DNA of 64,000 nucleotides, taken from assembly GCF_023343835.1 (NCBI RefSeq), contig NC_064447.1:14261501-14325500 (forward strand), read 5' to 3'. Shown piece after piece: positions 1 through 13,000 of the stretch. A program made the position numbers and the translations under genes. Below the pieces are notes generated by a model, which worked only from the letters and a program-made list of their open reading frames with translations, was not told the DNA's origin and searched no databases. Origin of the DNA: Lagopus muta. Taxonomy: Eukaryota; Chordata; Aves; Galliformes; Phasianidae. Within the stretch, counting starts at the first letter, position 1. Each line of letters starts with the position of its first letter.

Positions 1-155
1 TCTCTTGGTAGTGGCTGTTATTTACTCACTGCATTAGAAACATAATGAAACACTGTTGTTTTTTTTTTCATCGTGTGGACCATTAACTCTGTTCTAAATT
101 CTGCTTTCCCAGAAATTTCCCTTAAAAATACCCAATAAAATTTAATCACATACTG
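1..155 (+). other. possible 3' end of an upstream plus-strand gene
   Basis: A canonical AATAAA lies at 134-139 in an AT-rich stretch and is followed by a T/G-rich segment (tgtgctcgtgtctgtttttc), the usual arrangement of a vertebrate cleavage site. No coding sequence is visible in front of it inside the window, so the gene would be known only by its 3' untranslated tail. The identity cannot be read from here. AATAAA is common in AT-rich DNA, so chance is a real alternative. Confidence 0.3.
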
Positions 156-2850
156 TGCTCGTGTCTGTTTTTCTGACCACTAAACTGAAACGTTTCGATT
201 CTTAAATGAAAAATGATAATCTCTCAAAGACCTTGATCTCATCAGAGCCTCATATATGGCTGTGATTGACGCCAGTGGGCGTTCTGTCAACAGTGAGCTC
301 TCTGGATTAAGCTGGAATGCTTCAGCATTGCTGCAGTTTTGATGCATTTCTCCCTTTCCTGCAAACGACAACACTCAGAATTGACTGCTTTGTTTTCATC
401 TCTGAAGGCTCTATAAATACTAGTGAAAGTGCAGGGAAAAAAAATACTAAACAGGACTTGGTTATCGGATCTTCAGCAAACATACCAGGCCCTCTTCCCC
501 CTCCCAACTTGTATCTTACGTGCATAACATAACAGTAGTGGAGAAATTCATCTTGGGCTCAGCTGTGCTCGTTATTGAAGCAAAAGCACTGAGGTACACC
601 AAATTTCTCCTTTTCTTAGCATGAAGACACCAGACAGAACCACAAACAGACTCTATACTGATTCATCCTAATGCCTTCTCCGCTGCCATTACTCGTTAGG
701 GAGCCAAGTACTGCAGAACTGGCCAAGAATTGTCTGCTGCTCTACACACGTACATATTGCTCTACCATTCCAAACACCTGATGGTTACAAATAGAATTTT
801 TGTCTCATTTCAGAACATTTTAATTCAGTTTAATTTAGTTCTTTGTACACTGGGATATCCAAGACACCTGAAAATTTAATATGGTTGTGACATTTTTGCT
901 ATTATTGTGCAAAAGTAACACTGATGTAAACTGATTAAAAAAATAACACTGAATTTGAACAGTATCTCTTAAGATTAAGAAATATATTTCTTAAGAAACA
1001 TTCTCACTCGGCATAACTCACTGGAGTATGGAGGCCTTAAAGGCACAAGGTAAGGATCTGACCCACGGAGGTTCTCCTAGCACAAGATGGATGTCACAGG
1101 AGATTCACAAGAAATAAAGTTTGTTCTTGGCAATGCAATCAGTCTGATGACAGAAGAGTCTTGGACTAGTTCACATGTAGGCAACAAACAAACCACTCTC
1201 CGTTTCACTGACAATTAAATGTCCTGACCTTGACTAACCAGATTACATTAAGCAGGAAAATGCATGCCAAATAATTTTTTTCCAGTCGCTGTTGTTCTGT
1301 ACTCTCTGTACAACATCTCAGCCCTCGCACTGCAGACCTAGACAAAGAAACACATGGGCAAAGGACAGCTCTGTTATTCTCCTCTGAGATGCAACACCTT
1401 GCTGGGGCAGGCTGCTGAACAGAAGGTGGACAGAAGATTCACACAGTGCCCTGATCCAAAACAGATCGATCAGTGAAATTAGCACCCTCCTCATTTTCCA
1501 GAAAGCAGAACATTTGCCAGTTCCCTGCATGAAAGGTTCCTGTAAGACTTCTGACCTACAAAACTTAGGATCAGTCAAGAGAAAAGAGGGAAATAACTGA
1601 TGTACTGCTGTAATTCATCTTCAGAGCTGACATCCTATTACCTGTCTAGCCTTTTCCTCATCCTGTCTTACGAGCTTTTCTTTCATGCATACTACAGACC
1701 TGGGCTACTAGCAAGTGCTGGGCATTCCTGTTAAACACAAGAAATAAAGCAAAACATTCATAATCTCGAGTTCCACATGAAAGTACATTTGTACTGCTAT
1801 TCAGTGACTGTATTCTTAACCGCAGCCAGAGCCAGTACAAAGTTACTGCCTTCCACTATGAAACCCCTGAGCCTGCAAAACACACACAACCATTATTAAA
1901 CCATCTCCACTCACTGTGATGCTCCAACAGCTGCTCGCATTCCTTGAAATCGCACTAAGAACAAATGTGGGGGAGATGAATGACTCTCTTGGGAAGAGGC
2001 AGGATCCCCACACAGAGCTGCAGGGCCTGGCACGTATTAACAAGGGGCACAGCACAGGGATATGCAGGCATTGTGCTTTTTGCTGGATCACAGTGCTGTT
2101 TTGTAATTTATTTGCTAAACTAATCCCAAACTGCTGAGTCTACACATTTGTTAACACATTTAGACCACATACTGCCAATGGAGCTGCTATTTGAGCTGTC
2201 AGCTGTACTTATTCACAGCTGTCAGTTCCAATACCCACAGTGATTTATACTGTATCTTTTTGTTAAGTCTGCTACTATGCAGCTGATGGAAATGCTCAGT
2301 ACAGTACCTACAAACAGGCTCAACAGAGTATGGCTACATGTTCTTTTTTTCTTTTTTAGTAATAACTGGAAAGCAATAATAAAGTTCTTAAGTATTTGTC
2401 TCTTGATGCCAGGGTTGTTCTCTGTCAAACATCCATGTACTTATGCAGCAGTTTAATTTTACATCATCATGGGCTAGGAATCACATTTCAAACTCAGGGT
2501 GATTCGATGTCACTTTGCAAATGTGAAGGTGTGGTGTTACTGCATGTACAATTAAGAAGATGGCATGAAACTGGAACCTCAATTGAAGTTTCCTCCTGCC
2601 CTGTTAATTTGTTCATTAGAGATGTAATAATTTAAATTAATTGAATCTATTATCACTTACTCTTTGTAGATTACCACAAATACCCACACCGAGACCAGTA
2701 TCACGTCGCAGCTGGGATTGCAGTGAGCAGCGCTGTATTTTAGCAATCGCTACAGGTGCATCCATTCCTTTCCGAGGGATGCTCGGCTCAGAACACCAGA
2801 GTGCCGTCAGAGCTTACAGTAAGGGCAGCCACCGCCCGCACACAGCCCGG
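156..2850. other. intergenic DNA without a recognisable gene
   Basis: Six-frame reading gives only short open stretches of under 90 codons with no family resemblance and no chain of matched splice sites. No CR1 tail, tRNA or long tandem repeat was recognised. The sequence is AT-rich until about 2650 and then becomes CpG-rich towards the CCZ1 promoter. Confidence 0.5.
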
Positions 2851-2859
2851 ACATTTCGT

Positions 2860-4060
2860 GTATGACAGCACTCGGTCCTCCTGTCCACGGGCAGCAGCTC
2901 CGCTCCGCCAAGAGCTGAGCGCGCCCAAAGGCAACCCCAGCACAGCACAGCATAGCACAGCCCCCGAACCCTGCTGCTGCCGCCCCGCCCGCGTCAAGCC
3001 GCGGCCCGGCGGCGCTGAGCTCTGCACCGCGGCTTCGGGCTGCACGTGCGCACCGGGCTCGAGCCGGGCTCGTGCCGCTTCGCGTGCTCCACCCCGCGTG
3101 AGGCCGGCAGCTCGCCGCCCCGCGCCGCCCCTCCGTTTTGTGCCGCCCGCCGTAGGATGCCGCGCGGTGGGACGGCGTTAAAGGACGTGTGAAGGCGGGA
3201 TGGCGACAAGCGGTGACAACCGCGGAAAACGAACACGTGGCAAAAATGCCCGTTTGTTTCACACTCAGCCCGGCACGATGTGAGAGCGCTTCCTGCCACA
3301 CCTTCCCTACGAGACCACGTGGCACGTTACGTCTTTTGCCCCATGCAGGAATTCATTTCATCAACGCGACACTGATTTCTGCAAGTTCCCAGCCGCATAC
3401 CTGTGCAGGGCGGTGACGCACGTCTTACCTAGCTGGCTCTACTTCTAAATTCGCACCGAAATTTGCTTCGGTTGGATCTGGAAGTTCACAGGAAAGCACG
3501 AAGCGACGGAGCCCCGCCCCGCCGCTGGGGGCGCTGTGGAGAGAGACCCACGCCGGGCCCGGGAGCACTTCCGGGATGGCGCCGTGCGCTTCCGGGGAGG
3601 AGGGAGGAAGGCGGAAGTGCTCCCGGCCGGTGCCGGCGGAGGGCCGCGGGCTGCTCCCCGATGGTTTGTGGCGGCGGCCGGCCACAGGCGCGCTCGCTTC
3701 CGGTTCGGGATGGCGACGGCGGCGGCGGGCGGCGGCCAGGAGAAGCAGCTCGCTCCGACCCTGCTCAGTTTCTTTATCTACAACCCCAAGCTGGGGCCCA
3801 AAGAGGGAGAGGTACCGGAGGGGTGGGGAGAGCCGAGGGGGAGAGGAGCGGCTCGGCCCGTCTCCGCAGAGGGCCCCGAGGCGGCTGGGCTCGACCGCCC
3901 GGCTCCGAAGCCGTCCGGCAGTGCGTACCCACCGGGTTGGCGCCTCGCCCCGCGGAGCCCCGCGAACAAAGGCGGCGGGGGCAGCGCGGCTCCGTTCTGC
4001 GTCCGCTCCGGGGGGGACGGCAGCCGGGGCCGTCTCAGGGCAGCCAGTGAAATACTGCGG
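2860..4060. promoter_or_regulatory. CpG island and CCZ1 promoter with clustered ETS-type sites
   Basis: The GC-rich, CpG-rich block surrounds the first CCZ1 exon. Four CCGGAA-type ETS cores, read on either strand, lie just upstream of the start codon at about 3567-3574, 3588-3595, 3612-3619 and 3696-3703. No TATA box is visible, which fits a housekeeping promoter. The island reaches far upstream (2860-3480), so a second or divergent start site is possible, but I see no exon there. Two out-of-frame ATGs (3576 and 3661) precede the CCZ1 ATG and would be upstream start codons if transcription begins before them. Confidence 0.65.
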
Positions 4061-7000
4061 CCGAGGGCTGAGCTGTTGGTGCTGTGTCAGGGATGATAAC
4101 TTTATCCATCGCGCTGTAACTTACTAGAAAACTTGGCATAATCCAAGTTATTGCCAGCAGCGTTTTCATGCTACTGTCGCCTTTAATTTTAGTAAGCAAT
4201 TAAGTTTTTAGGTGATAAAATTGCAGGGTTCATGTGACTGTCTTCACTTTCAGAAGTGTTTTGGCACAAGGCTGCATCCTCACGCACTGTGTATTTATTA
4301 ATGACCCAGTAATGAGGCTGAATGCTTCCTCACCAAATCCCAGAACTGAGGGAGCTGCTCAGAGGGACGCTCGGCAAGGTGGGGGTTTGGGCGAGCAGAA
4401 ACCTCCCAAAGGTCAGCAAAGGCAAATGCAGAGAGCTACGAGTGGGGCAGAGCTGCCTCGTGCAGCACGACAGGCCGGGGGCTGCCTAGTTGGAAAGGAG
4501 CTTTGCAGAATGGGAGCAGGGAGTCCCAGTGAGCAGCAGGTTGCATATGAATCAGCAGTGTGCTCTTGTGCAAATGGATGGCGTCCTGTGCTGTGAGAGT
4601 GTATTGGCAGCCAGACAAAGCGATTGCTTACCCTGTTTGTGAGCATGGAGATCCTTTGGGACTTCCCAGAGTAGGAAAAATATTGACAAACTGGAAGATG
4701 AAGGGCCACCGGGTTGGTCAGGGGGCTGCAGTGTGTGATATACAAGGAGACCCCCAGCGAACTGAGACCGTGCAGCCTGAAGAACAGCACGTTGGAAGGA
4801 ACTTGATAGCTGATTTCTCCTGGCTCAGAGGTGGTTATAGAGAGAACAGACCAGGTTCTTGAAGATGCACAGGGAAACAATGGGAGGCAATAGAAGAAGT
4901 TGCAGCAAGGGAACTTGTGATGAGCCAGAAGAAATTCTTCACATTGAAACGATCAAACACCAGAACAGATCCCAGAAAGGCTGTGGAATCTCCAGCCTTG
5001 AAGATGTTCAGAACTTGACTGGCCCTGGGCAGTTGGAGCTAGCTCTGAAGCTGGCCATGCTTTGATCTGGCTTTGAAACTAGCCTTGCTTTGAACTGGCT
5101 GTGGTTATGTCCTATGATTCAAATAGCCTTGGAATTTATAAACCTTTTTGAAATGTCTTGGGCTGACTGTTTAAGTGTGCTTAATTATGCCTTTCATTTG
5201 TTACTGTGGAAGTTTGTTTAGGTACGAGATAGAATTCTACCTAAAAGATTAAGAGATAGGACTAAAAAGCAATCAAACTGTGAGCTGCATATTTTTTAAC
5301 CTTGATTCTGTTAAAATGTATTTTGATTTCCTTCTTATTTCAAATTTTAGGAAGAGAAGAAGATTCTCTTCTATCACCCAAATGAAGTAGAAAAGAATGA
5401 AAAAATTAGAAATGTGGGACTATGTGAAGCTATAGTGCAATTCACAAGGTATAAAGTCTGACTGTGTGGCTTGTTGTATTAGTGCAAACAGTATGTTTTA
5501 AACTTCCCAATCGTGCAGGTTTTCTTTTTGCATGCATACATAAGTACCTCTATCTACATACGTGCTTTCTTTCCAGGACCTTTAGTCCAACAAAACCTGC
5601 AAAATCCCTGCATACACAGAAGAACAGGCAGTTTTTCCATGAACCTGAAGAGAACTTCTGGATGGTCATGGTACTTATGCACATGATATATGCATATTTC
5701 TAAAACGTTGTATCAGAATGTTCTCAATGCATTCTGCATTGTCTAATGCCAGCCTGCTCCATTTTCTAGGTTGTACGAAATCCCATAATAGAAAAACACA
5801 AAGATGGAAAGCCAGTTTATGAATACCAGGAAGAAGAATTGCTGGTAATACTGAACTCTTTTTCTTTCCTCCTCCCATTTTTCATCAGTTATATTGCATT
5901 TTAAAGTACCATCAGAAGTACCCACGTTGTTTTCTTCTTGATAAGATTAACCATTGGCCTTCAGGAAATGCAGTATTTGTAACTGACAAGATGTGTGAGT
6001 TAATGCTTTTGATCCTAAATGTGAGGTGACTCACTTTCATAGCTTAGAGGTATAAAGTAATTTCTGTATGCTGACTGGAAATGCTGTGTGCATTTCCAGA
6101 GATCAGTTTCACTGATCTGTGCACGTGCCTGCTCTTTGAAAACATTTATGTGCAGCTCAGCCAAAATATTTGAAATACTACCTCTGCTTGCTCTAATGCC
6201 TTGCTCTGTTTTCTCCAGGACAAGGTTTATAGTTCAGTCCTGCAGCAGTGCTACAGCATGTACAAGGTAGGGTTAATAACACGCAGGCTCTTCTGGGCAG
6301 TGGAGGAAATCCTCATGATACCATCTGGATGTGCAAGCTCACTGTTGCTGGCTGCTCTCTTCCTGAAGCTGTTACTGTGGTGCTGGAGGAAAAAAGTCAA
6401 CTGTTGCAGTTGCCAGCATTAGTTCATTAGCTTACTGTAGAAATAAGAGCCCTCTCATTTCTGTCAAGTCCACTTGATGTTGATGGTATTAGATACTATC
6501 TATGGTTATTCAGTATTCAGTACTGAATAAAGGCCATCAATATGGCTTTTAGAAAATAAGATGCTTAAGCAACACAGATAAGTAACTTTACTACTAATAG
6601 AGAATACTTTAATTCTGACTCTGCTACTATATATATCTAGACTGCAAATCAGAAAGACTTTCCCAATAAAAGGGTACATTTGGATCTATGCAGCATTGAA
6701 ATAGTGAGGAACATGAGCTTTACTGTTGAGTTGCAAGAAATTAAAGCACCTACACAACTGACTGACTTCTTTTAACCACTAGCTTTTCAATGGCACGTTT
6801 CTGAAAGCAATGGAAGATGGAGGTGTAAAAGTTTTAAAGGAGAGACTAGAGAAATTCTTCCATCGGGTAAGAACACACAGAGTATGATGTTCACTGGGAA
6901 TAAAATCCAACATCTTCCCTGCATGGCTTCAGTGAGATTGTAATGCAAGCACAGCAGGAGAGATGCAGCAACAACACCAAGTCTGCTTACTCACTTTTTC

Positions 7001-10000
7001 CAAATACTTCCTGCTTGCTACTAAGATAGAATCATAGAAGGGCTTGGGTTGGAAGGGACCCCAAGAATCATCAAGTTCCAACCCACAGGCAGGGCTACCA
7101 ACCTCCAGATGTGATACTAGAACAGATTGCCCACGGCCCCATCCAACTTGGCTCTTGAAAATATCTGGAGATAGCAATTCTACAGCCTACGTGCACAGAC
7201 ATTCAGGTCCCACAGTACTGTGAAGTAATGGGTAGTGGTGATACTTCACTAATTTGTTTTCCTTTGTGGTATCAGTAGTGATGCCTGATAAGGTTTCGGA
7301 AAATAAGCCTTGTTTATTACTTGTCTTCAGTATTCAGCTTCAACTTTGAAAAGCAAACACTTGAGCAAAAAGATGGAAAGCAAAACCTATTTCTGAGCAG
7401 GAAGTCAATCAAATATTATTCATGTGACTTCCAAATAGTCACATCTAGCAAGACTTCCAACGTGAAAAGTTTCATCAGGCTGACTCTAGAAGGTGGCATC
7501 CGTGTGTCTGTTGCACAGAAGGAAGCTGAGGACTGCTGTCAGCAGTGTCTGAGCATCACAGACATCTGACTATTGATAGCTCTCATAAAGGTGGAGAGTA
7601 GTCATTTTAAACTGGTATTTAAAAATTGTTCTCTGTGTGGGTTGTTGTTTTATCTTGGAGTTTTGTCTGTCTGCATGTTTGGGGTTTTTTTGCAAGACTA
7701 AAGTAAGGCCTAGGATAAACCTTGACATTGGATAAACCTTCTACATTTTCTAGACTAAATTCAAAAATAGAGTATGGCAAGAAGAGAAGCAATAGATTTT
7801 AATCTAAAAATATTACTTTCCTTTTTAAGTTCCTACTGAAGATACAAGAGTAGGCACTGAGATTTGTGTAACCAAGAAGCCCAAGGGAAAAAATATTTCT
7901 CCTTCTCCTGGGGAATAAGGAATGCTTAGAAAGAACTTTCATGCAGATGTTCTGCTGTGAGCCTATTGAATTAATTGGCCAAACACTCAATGCAGACCAA
8001 GCATGCCATCAAACTGAAAGAAAATGAGATTTAAACTGTGACAAAAACTTGTCATGCTATCTGCATGTACTGTGGGATATGTAAATGTGATCAAAAATGT
8101 TCTCACCTGATTTAGAAATGCATGAACTTTAAGAGAACTGTTCTGCTAAGATGGACAGATTGATCTGAGCAGTGCTGTGTGTCTGTGGTTGGTTAAATGC
8201 AGCTTTTTTTTTTATACCAGATAGACAAAGATGTCTGTAATCACTTGATATAAGAAATAACTTTTGCTATTCTGTCCTGTGTATATGAATCTAATTTCTG
8301 TTGATGTTTTCCTACTGCTCTGTTATCATAGCAATATGTGCTGCTCTGAGGAGCAAGGTGATTTTTTTGGTAATGTGAAATGACTGTAGAGGGAGCCATG
8401 GGCAAACTTATCTTGCACACACCAGGATGCTGGGCAGATTGTAAGCTTTACCCAGAGATTTTAAATGCACTATCAGGAAAGAAAATGATCTCCTTTGCAT
8501 GGCACAAGCTAATCTGTTAATTTTTACAGTAACTTCTGAAATGGAACACTGGTATGAAAGGCTGTGCTTTCTTATCCTCTCAAAGGATCTTGAACTGGCC
8601 TTAAAAGCCAGCTAATGAAATATTAGTAAGCTGAGACTTGGAATCGTGTTGACACATAAAGAAAAACTTTGCACAAGCAGAACTGAAAGTTTTTTGGGGT
8701 CCTTAGCTTAGATTACAGGGGATTCGATTCAAATTTGTCATTTAAATCGACACATTGGAAGCTTTCTGAATTCTCAAAAACAATGCAATTATTCTCTTAG
8801 TACTTGCAGACACTGCACTTACAGTCTTGTGATCTGCTGGATGTATTTTGTGGAATCAGCTTCTTTCCACTGGATAAAATGACTTACTTGAAAATTCAGT
8901 CATTTATTAATAGGATGGAAGAAAGCCTAAACATAGTCAAATATACTGCATTTCTCTACAATGATCAGCTGATCTGGTAGGTACTTCACTAATTTATTCT
9001 GTGGGATCTGGGGGTACTTACTGGCATGGCAAAGCTGCTCAGGCACTGTGCTTCACTTCCAGCTAAGCATTTTGTTTTTTCAAGTTTCACAGAACAACTC
9101 TACTCTGTGCTTAAGTTACATAATTATGACACTGAATGTGGTTTAGTAGCAGACAGAAATGACTCCATTTTACAGCAAACTTGGAGATGTTTTGAATTTA
9201 GGAAATAACATTTTAAATAAAATGAATATTTTGAGACTTAATCTACCCAGACACTGAAATGTTGCTACCCACCCCAGTTCTGTTCTGCTGCCTGGGTTGT
9301 GATTAGGGGGAAAATGTGACCTGGGAACCACATGACAAACAATTTGCATTTTTCCATCTCCCTGTGCTTTAGGAGTGGACTGGAACAAGACGATATGAGA
9401 ATTCTGTACAAGTATCTCACAACATCTCTGTTCCCAAGACACATGGAGCCTGAGGTATGATACACTGGATTTATTTTTTGTGTATCCTGTAGCACTGAAG
9501 TCTAAAATATAAAAGAGAAGCATCTCTTCTCCCTTCCTCACCTTAAATTTCAGTTTAGGAATATCTGAGAATTGTTGCTTTTGGGACACTCAACTGAAGT
9601 CAGTAATGTTTGCACCTATCAATTACAGTATATCAGAATTCTGCTGATACTTTGAATACTGACAGGGGCTTTCCTAAATGCTGATACCTAATGACTGCTT
9701 GTAGCACCAGTGGATACCTGCTCAAACTTCAAAGAAGATGCTGGGTATTCACAGCCAACATCCTCAATAAAGCCTACAAGCTGCTGAAGTAGAACTGAAT
9801 CTTATAACTAACAGAAAGTGGGACTGAGATGTGTCTTACTGCTCTTCTCACATGCTTCTGTTATCATAAGAAATGAGCATTTTGATGCAAGTATTATTTT
9901 AAAATGAAATGATTTAAAAACATGCCTTTGGGTCTACCAGAGACATGCAGTGTTATTGCACATAACACTTGTAAGATTTTTTAAGGTAATTGAGTGTGTT

Positions 10001-13000
10001 GTTTTGTAGTTAATGCATTGTTGATCAAATACAGCAATTTTGACATACAGTATCTTAGGAACTCCTAATTGACCTCTGAGTCTTTGTCTAGCAGCTCAGG
10101 GCTTGGTGAATTGAAGTTTCAAACTGCTTGAAGTGAATTTTTAAAGTCTTCCAGCCTTATTGGCAGAACCTCTTCACCTCCTATAACTGAAAAGCAAGCT
10201 TCTGTGGCTTTTAGCAAGCTTTTCAAGAAGAAAACATTGGACTTGTGGTGTTTGTTTCAGTGTGAAATGCCATTCAAACCACAAGGAGTTAGCTGCCCTT
10301 CCTATCCCTCCCCTCCTGGCAGAGCTCTATAAAGTACATTTAAAAATTAATAAATGCAAAGTCTGAATGCCCTGTCAGCAACTCTTGCACCTTAGCCAAC
10401 TGCTATTTTTCTGCAAATGGTTTGTTTTGGTATGATTTGAAGACAGTCCACAACACATTAGCAGGAAATACCTCTAAACTGTTTTTTCTTGTTCCTTTTT
10501 GCTTCAGTTAGCAGGAAGAGATTCTCCAATACGGGCTGAAATGCCAGGAAATCTACAACATTACGGAAGGTAGCTCTTAATTACTGTCTCCATCTACTGC
10601 TGCTTCCCTCAAGGGCAAAATGTTTGAGAGGAAGGAACTTATCTCCACATGAAGTTTATTCCACAGGCCGCACAGCAGTCAGTGCTGAGTGAAACCTAAC
10701 CTCTGGATGTTAAAAAAAAAAAAAAAAGAAAAGAAAAAAAGTAGTATGCAGTCACAGTAATTAAGCCTTTTCTTCTCCACTGTTGTTAATGTACTGCATG
10801 AAGAGTTCTGGCAGCACTCCAGACACCTCCTTTCAGTCAGGCACTTGAGACAGAGGTGCACGTTTCTAATGATACTGAACTCAGCGTGCCAGGGAGGGCA
10901 TGTAAGCAACTGGGCAAGATGTGAACAACTGTGGATTTGGACCAGCTTTCTTTTAATATTGTAGTTCCTTTTGTCTGATATAGTGTATTCTATAGGGACT
11001 GAAGCAATGGCACGAGCTCTCCTGGCCTTCCCCTCAAAGTTAAGTTTCTGTAGTACATCACTGTTCTACTTAAAGCTACTGGTGGAAAGCAAAGGATGCA
11101 GGCTTTCCCAGTAGCAGTGAAAAAGGGCTCTGTGCTTCTCTGGATAGCTCAGTACTCACTGTCTTCAGATCCATTCAAAGATGCAAGTAGTTGCTAACTT
11201 CACAAACATCTCTTAAATTAGAAAAACTGAAATACAGGAATGCATCACATCTAACTGTTAAATTATTTTATAGGTTTCTTACTGGACCCTTAAATCTTAA
11301 CGATCCAGAAGCAAAATGCAGATTCCCCAAAATATTTGTTAACACTGATGACACGTATGAAGAGCTTCATCTAATTGTTTATAAGGTATTGCATTTTTCT
11401 CTGCAATTACTCATCAAAGCTAAGAATCTATATACAGTGAGGAAGCCAGTGATATGAAATACTTGTGAATTGCATATAGACATGAATTCATAGGACCAGA
11501 CTAAAGAGACAGAAAACTGTTTGGAATTTTGAGCAAGAAGCTTTAAAACCTGAATCCTCTCTTCCTCTCTTCTGTACCTTCCTAAAATAACATTTTATCA
11601 AAACAAAATATCAGTCTTCAACCTTGTGATTTCATACTTATCTTTATATTGTGTTAATTGGTGGGGAGAAGTTCCTAGCAGATATGTCCTTGCATAGAAT
11701 GCATTTATTAATACATCTTACATTTCTCCTATTTAACTCTCAGTGCAGTTTACAGGGTACAGCAGTTGGACAGATCAGTATGATGGGAAAGGCATTACAC
11801 CAGAGGTGTAGTGACAAAAGGATTGACACAATAGAAAGATGCTAAAAGGCAAGGAATGGAAGAAGATTGCTCACCTGTATCTGAAGGTTCGAGGTTCACA
11901 GGGAAAGCTTCACCAAGGAGGGATCTCCAGGAAGAAATCCTTCCCCAGGGCCAGTCAGCCCTGCAATGAGGTCTGAGAGAGCTGCAGGCAGGCTGACCTC
12001 TTCCTGTCCCACAGGTGAATTGCCTTCACCTGTGCTCCCAGACCCGACCGGTCTTTTCCCCAGGTGCTCCATCAGTGGTGCAGGCCAGGACTCAACGGTT
12101 CCCATACGCAGGGTTTAAGACTGTAACACTCCTGTGTTAGGGGTGATTGCGTGATGGTTACCTTTAAACTGGGTGAAGTTGTAGTAACCAGTAATTTTTT
12201 ACAACCTGGTTGACCAATGCGTCCCTGAAGCACTGCCATTTCTTTGAGGTGGCTGCAGTAACCTGCTGTAAATGTTTTTAACTTTTCTTTTTGTTCCAGG
12301 CCATGAGTGCAGCTGTCTGCTTTATGATTGATGGTAAGCACCTGCAGGTGTCATTTCTAAAGTGAAACACAGTTAATCCAAAGTGCATAAAACTTGTTTT
12401 ACTCTTGAAAAACACTCAAGTTAATTTCTTATGTGAGTTTCTACTTCCTGAGTGCTTTTTATCGATCTTTTGATTTTGCTCCACTGGTAATTCAGTTTAC
12501 ACAATAAAATGACTAAGTGTTGCTTAAAGTTAATTTACAGATGATTTGCACAGTGCGTGAGTATAATTAAAAGATAAATTGGTCCTAGGGCTTCCAGTGA
12601 TGTTTAAGGAAAGCAACTACAGAAACTGTACCCTGTCTACAGTTGGAAGAGAATCTCACTTCTCCCTTTTCTTTACCATCTTAGCATCAATTCCACCCAC
12701 ACTGGAGTTTTGCCGTAAACTGGACAGCATTGTTGGGCCTCAGCTCACTGTGTTAGCATCAGACATATGTGAGCAATACAACATCAACAAGAGAATATCA
12801 GGGTTTGTACCACATTTCTGCTTCTGTCGTAGTCCTGTATTAGTTGGTTAAAAACTAGGCTTATTGGACTGCTTATATAATAGCAACCTGTTCCTAAATG
12901 TTGAAAGCACTGGGTTAGCTGTGTGTCTTAAACGTTTATCTACCCTTCTGTATCTTAAGCATTTATAAAGTCCTTGTTGTTGCACATTCAAGTCTTCCTG

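Noticed and set aside
2756-3325. Arg/Pro/Ala-rich ORFs upstream of CCZ1
   Set aside because: GC-rich island artefacts on both strands without splice sites or homology that I recognise.
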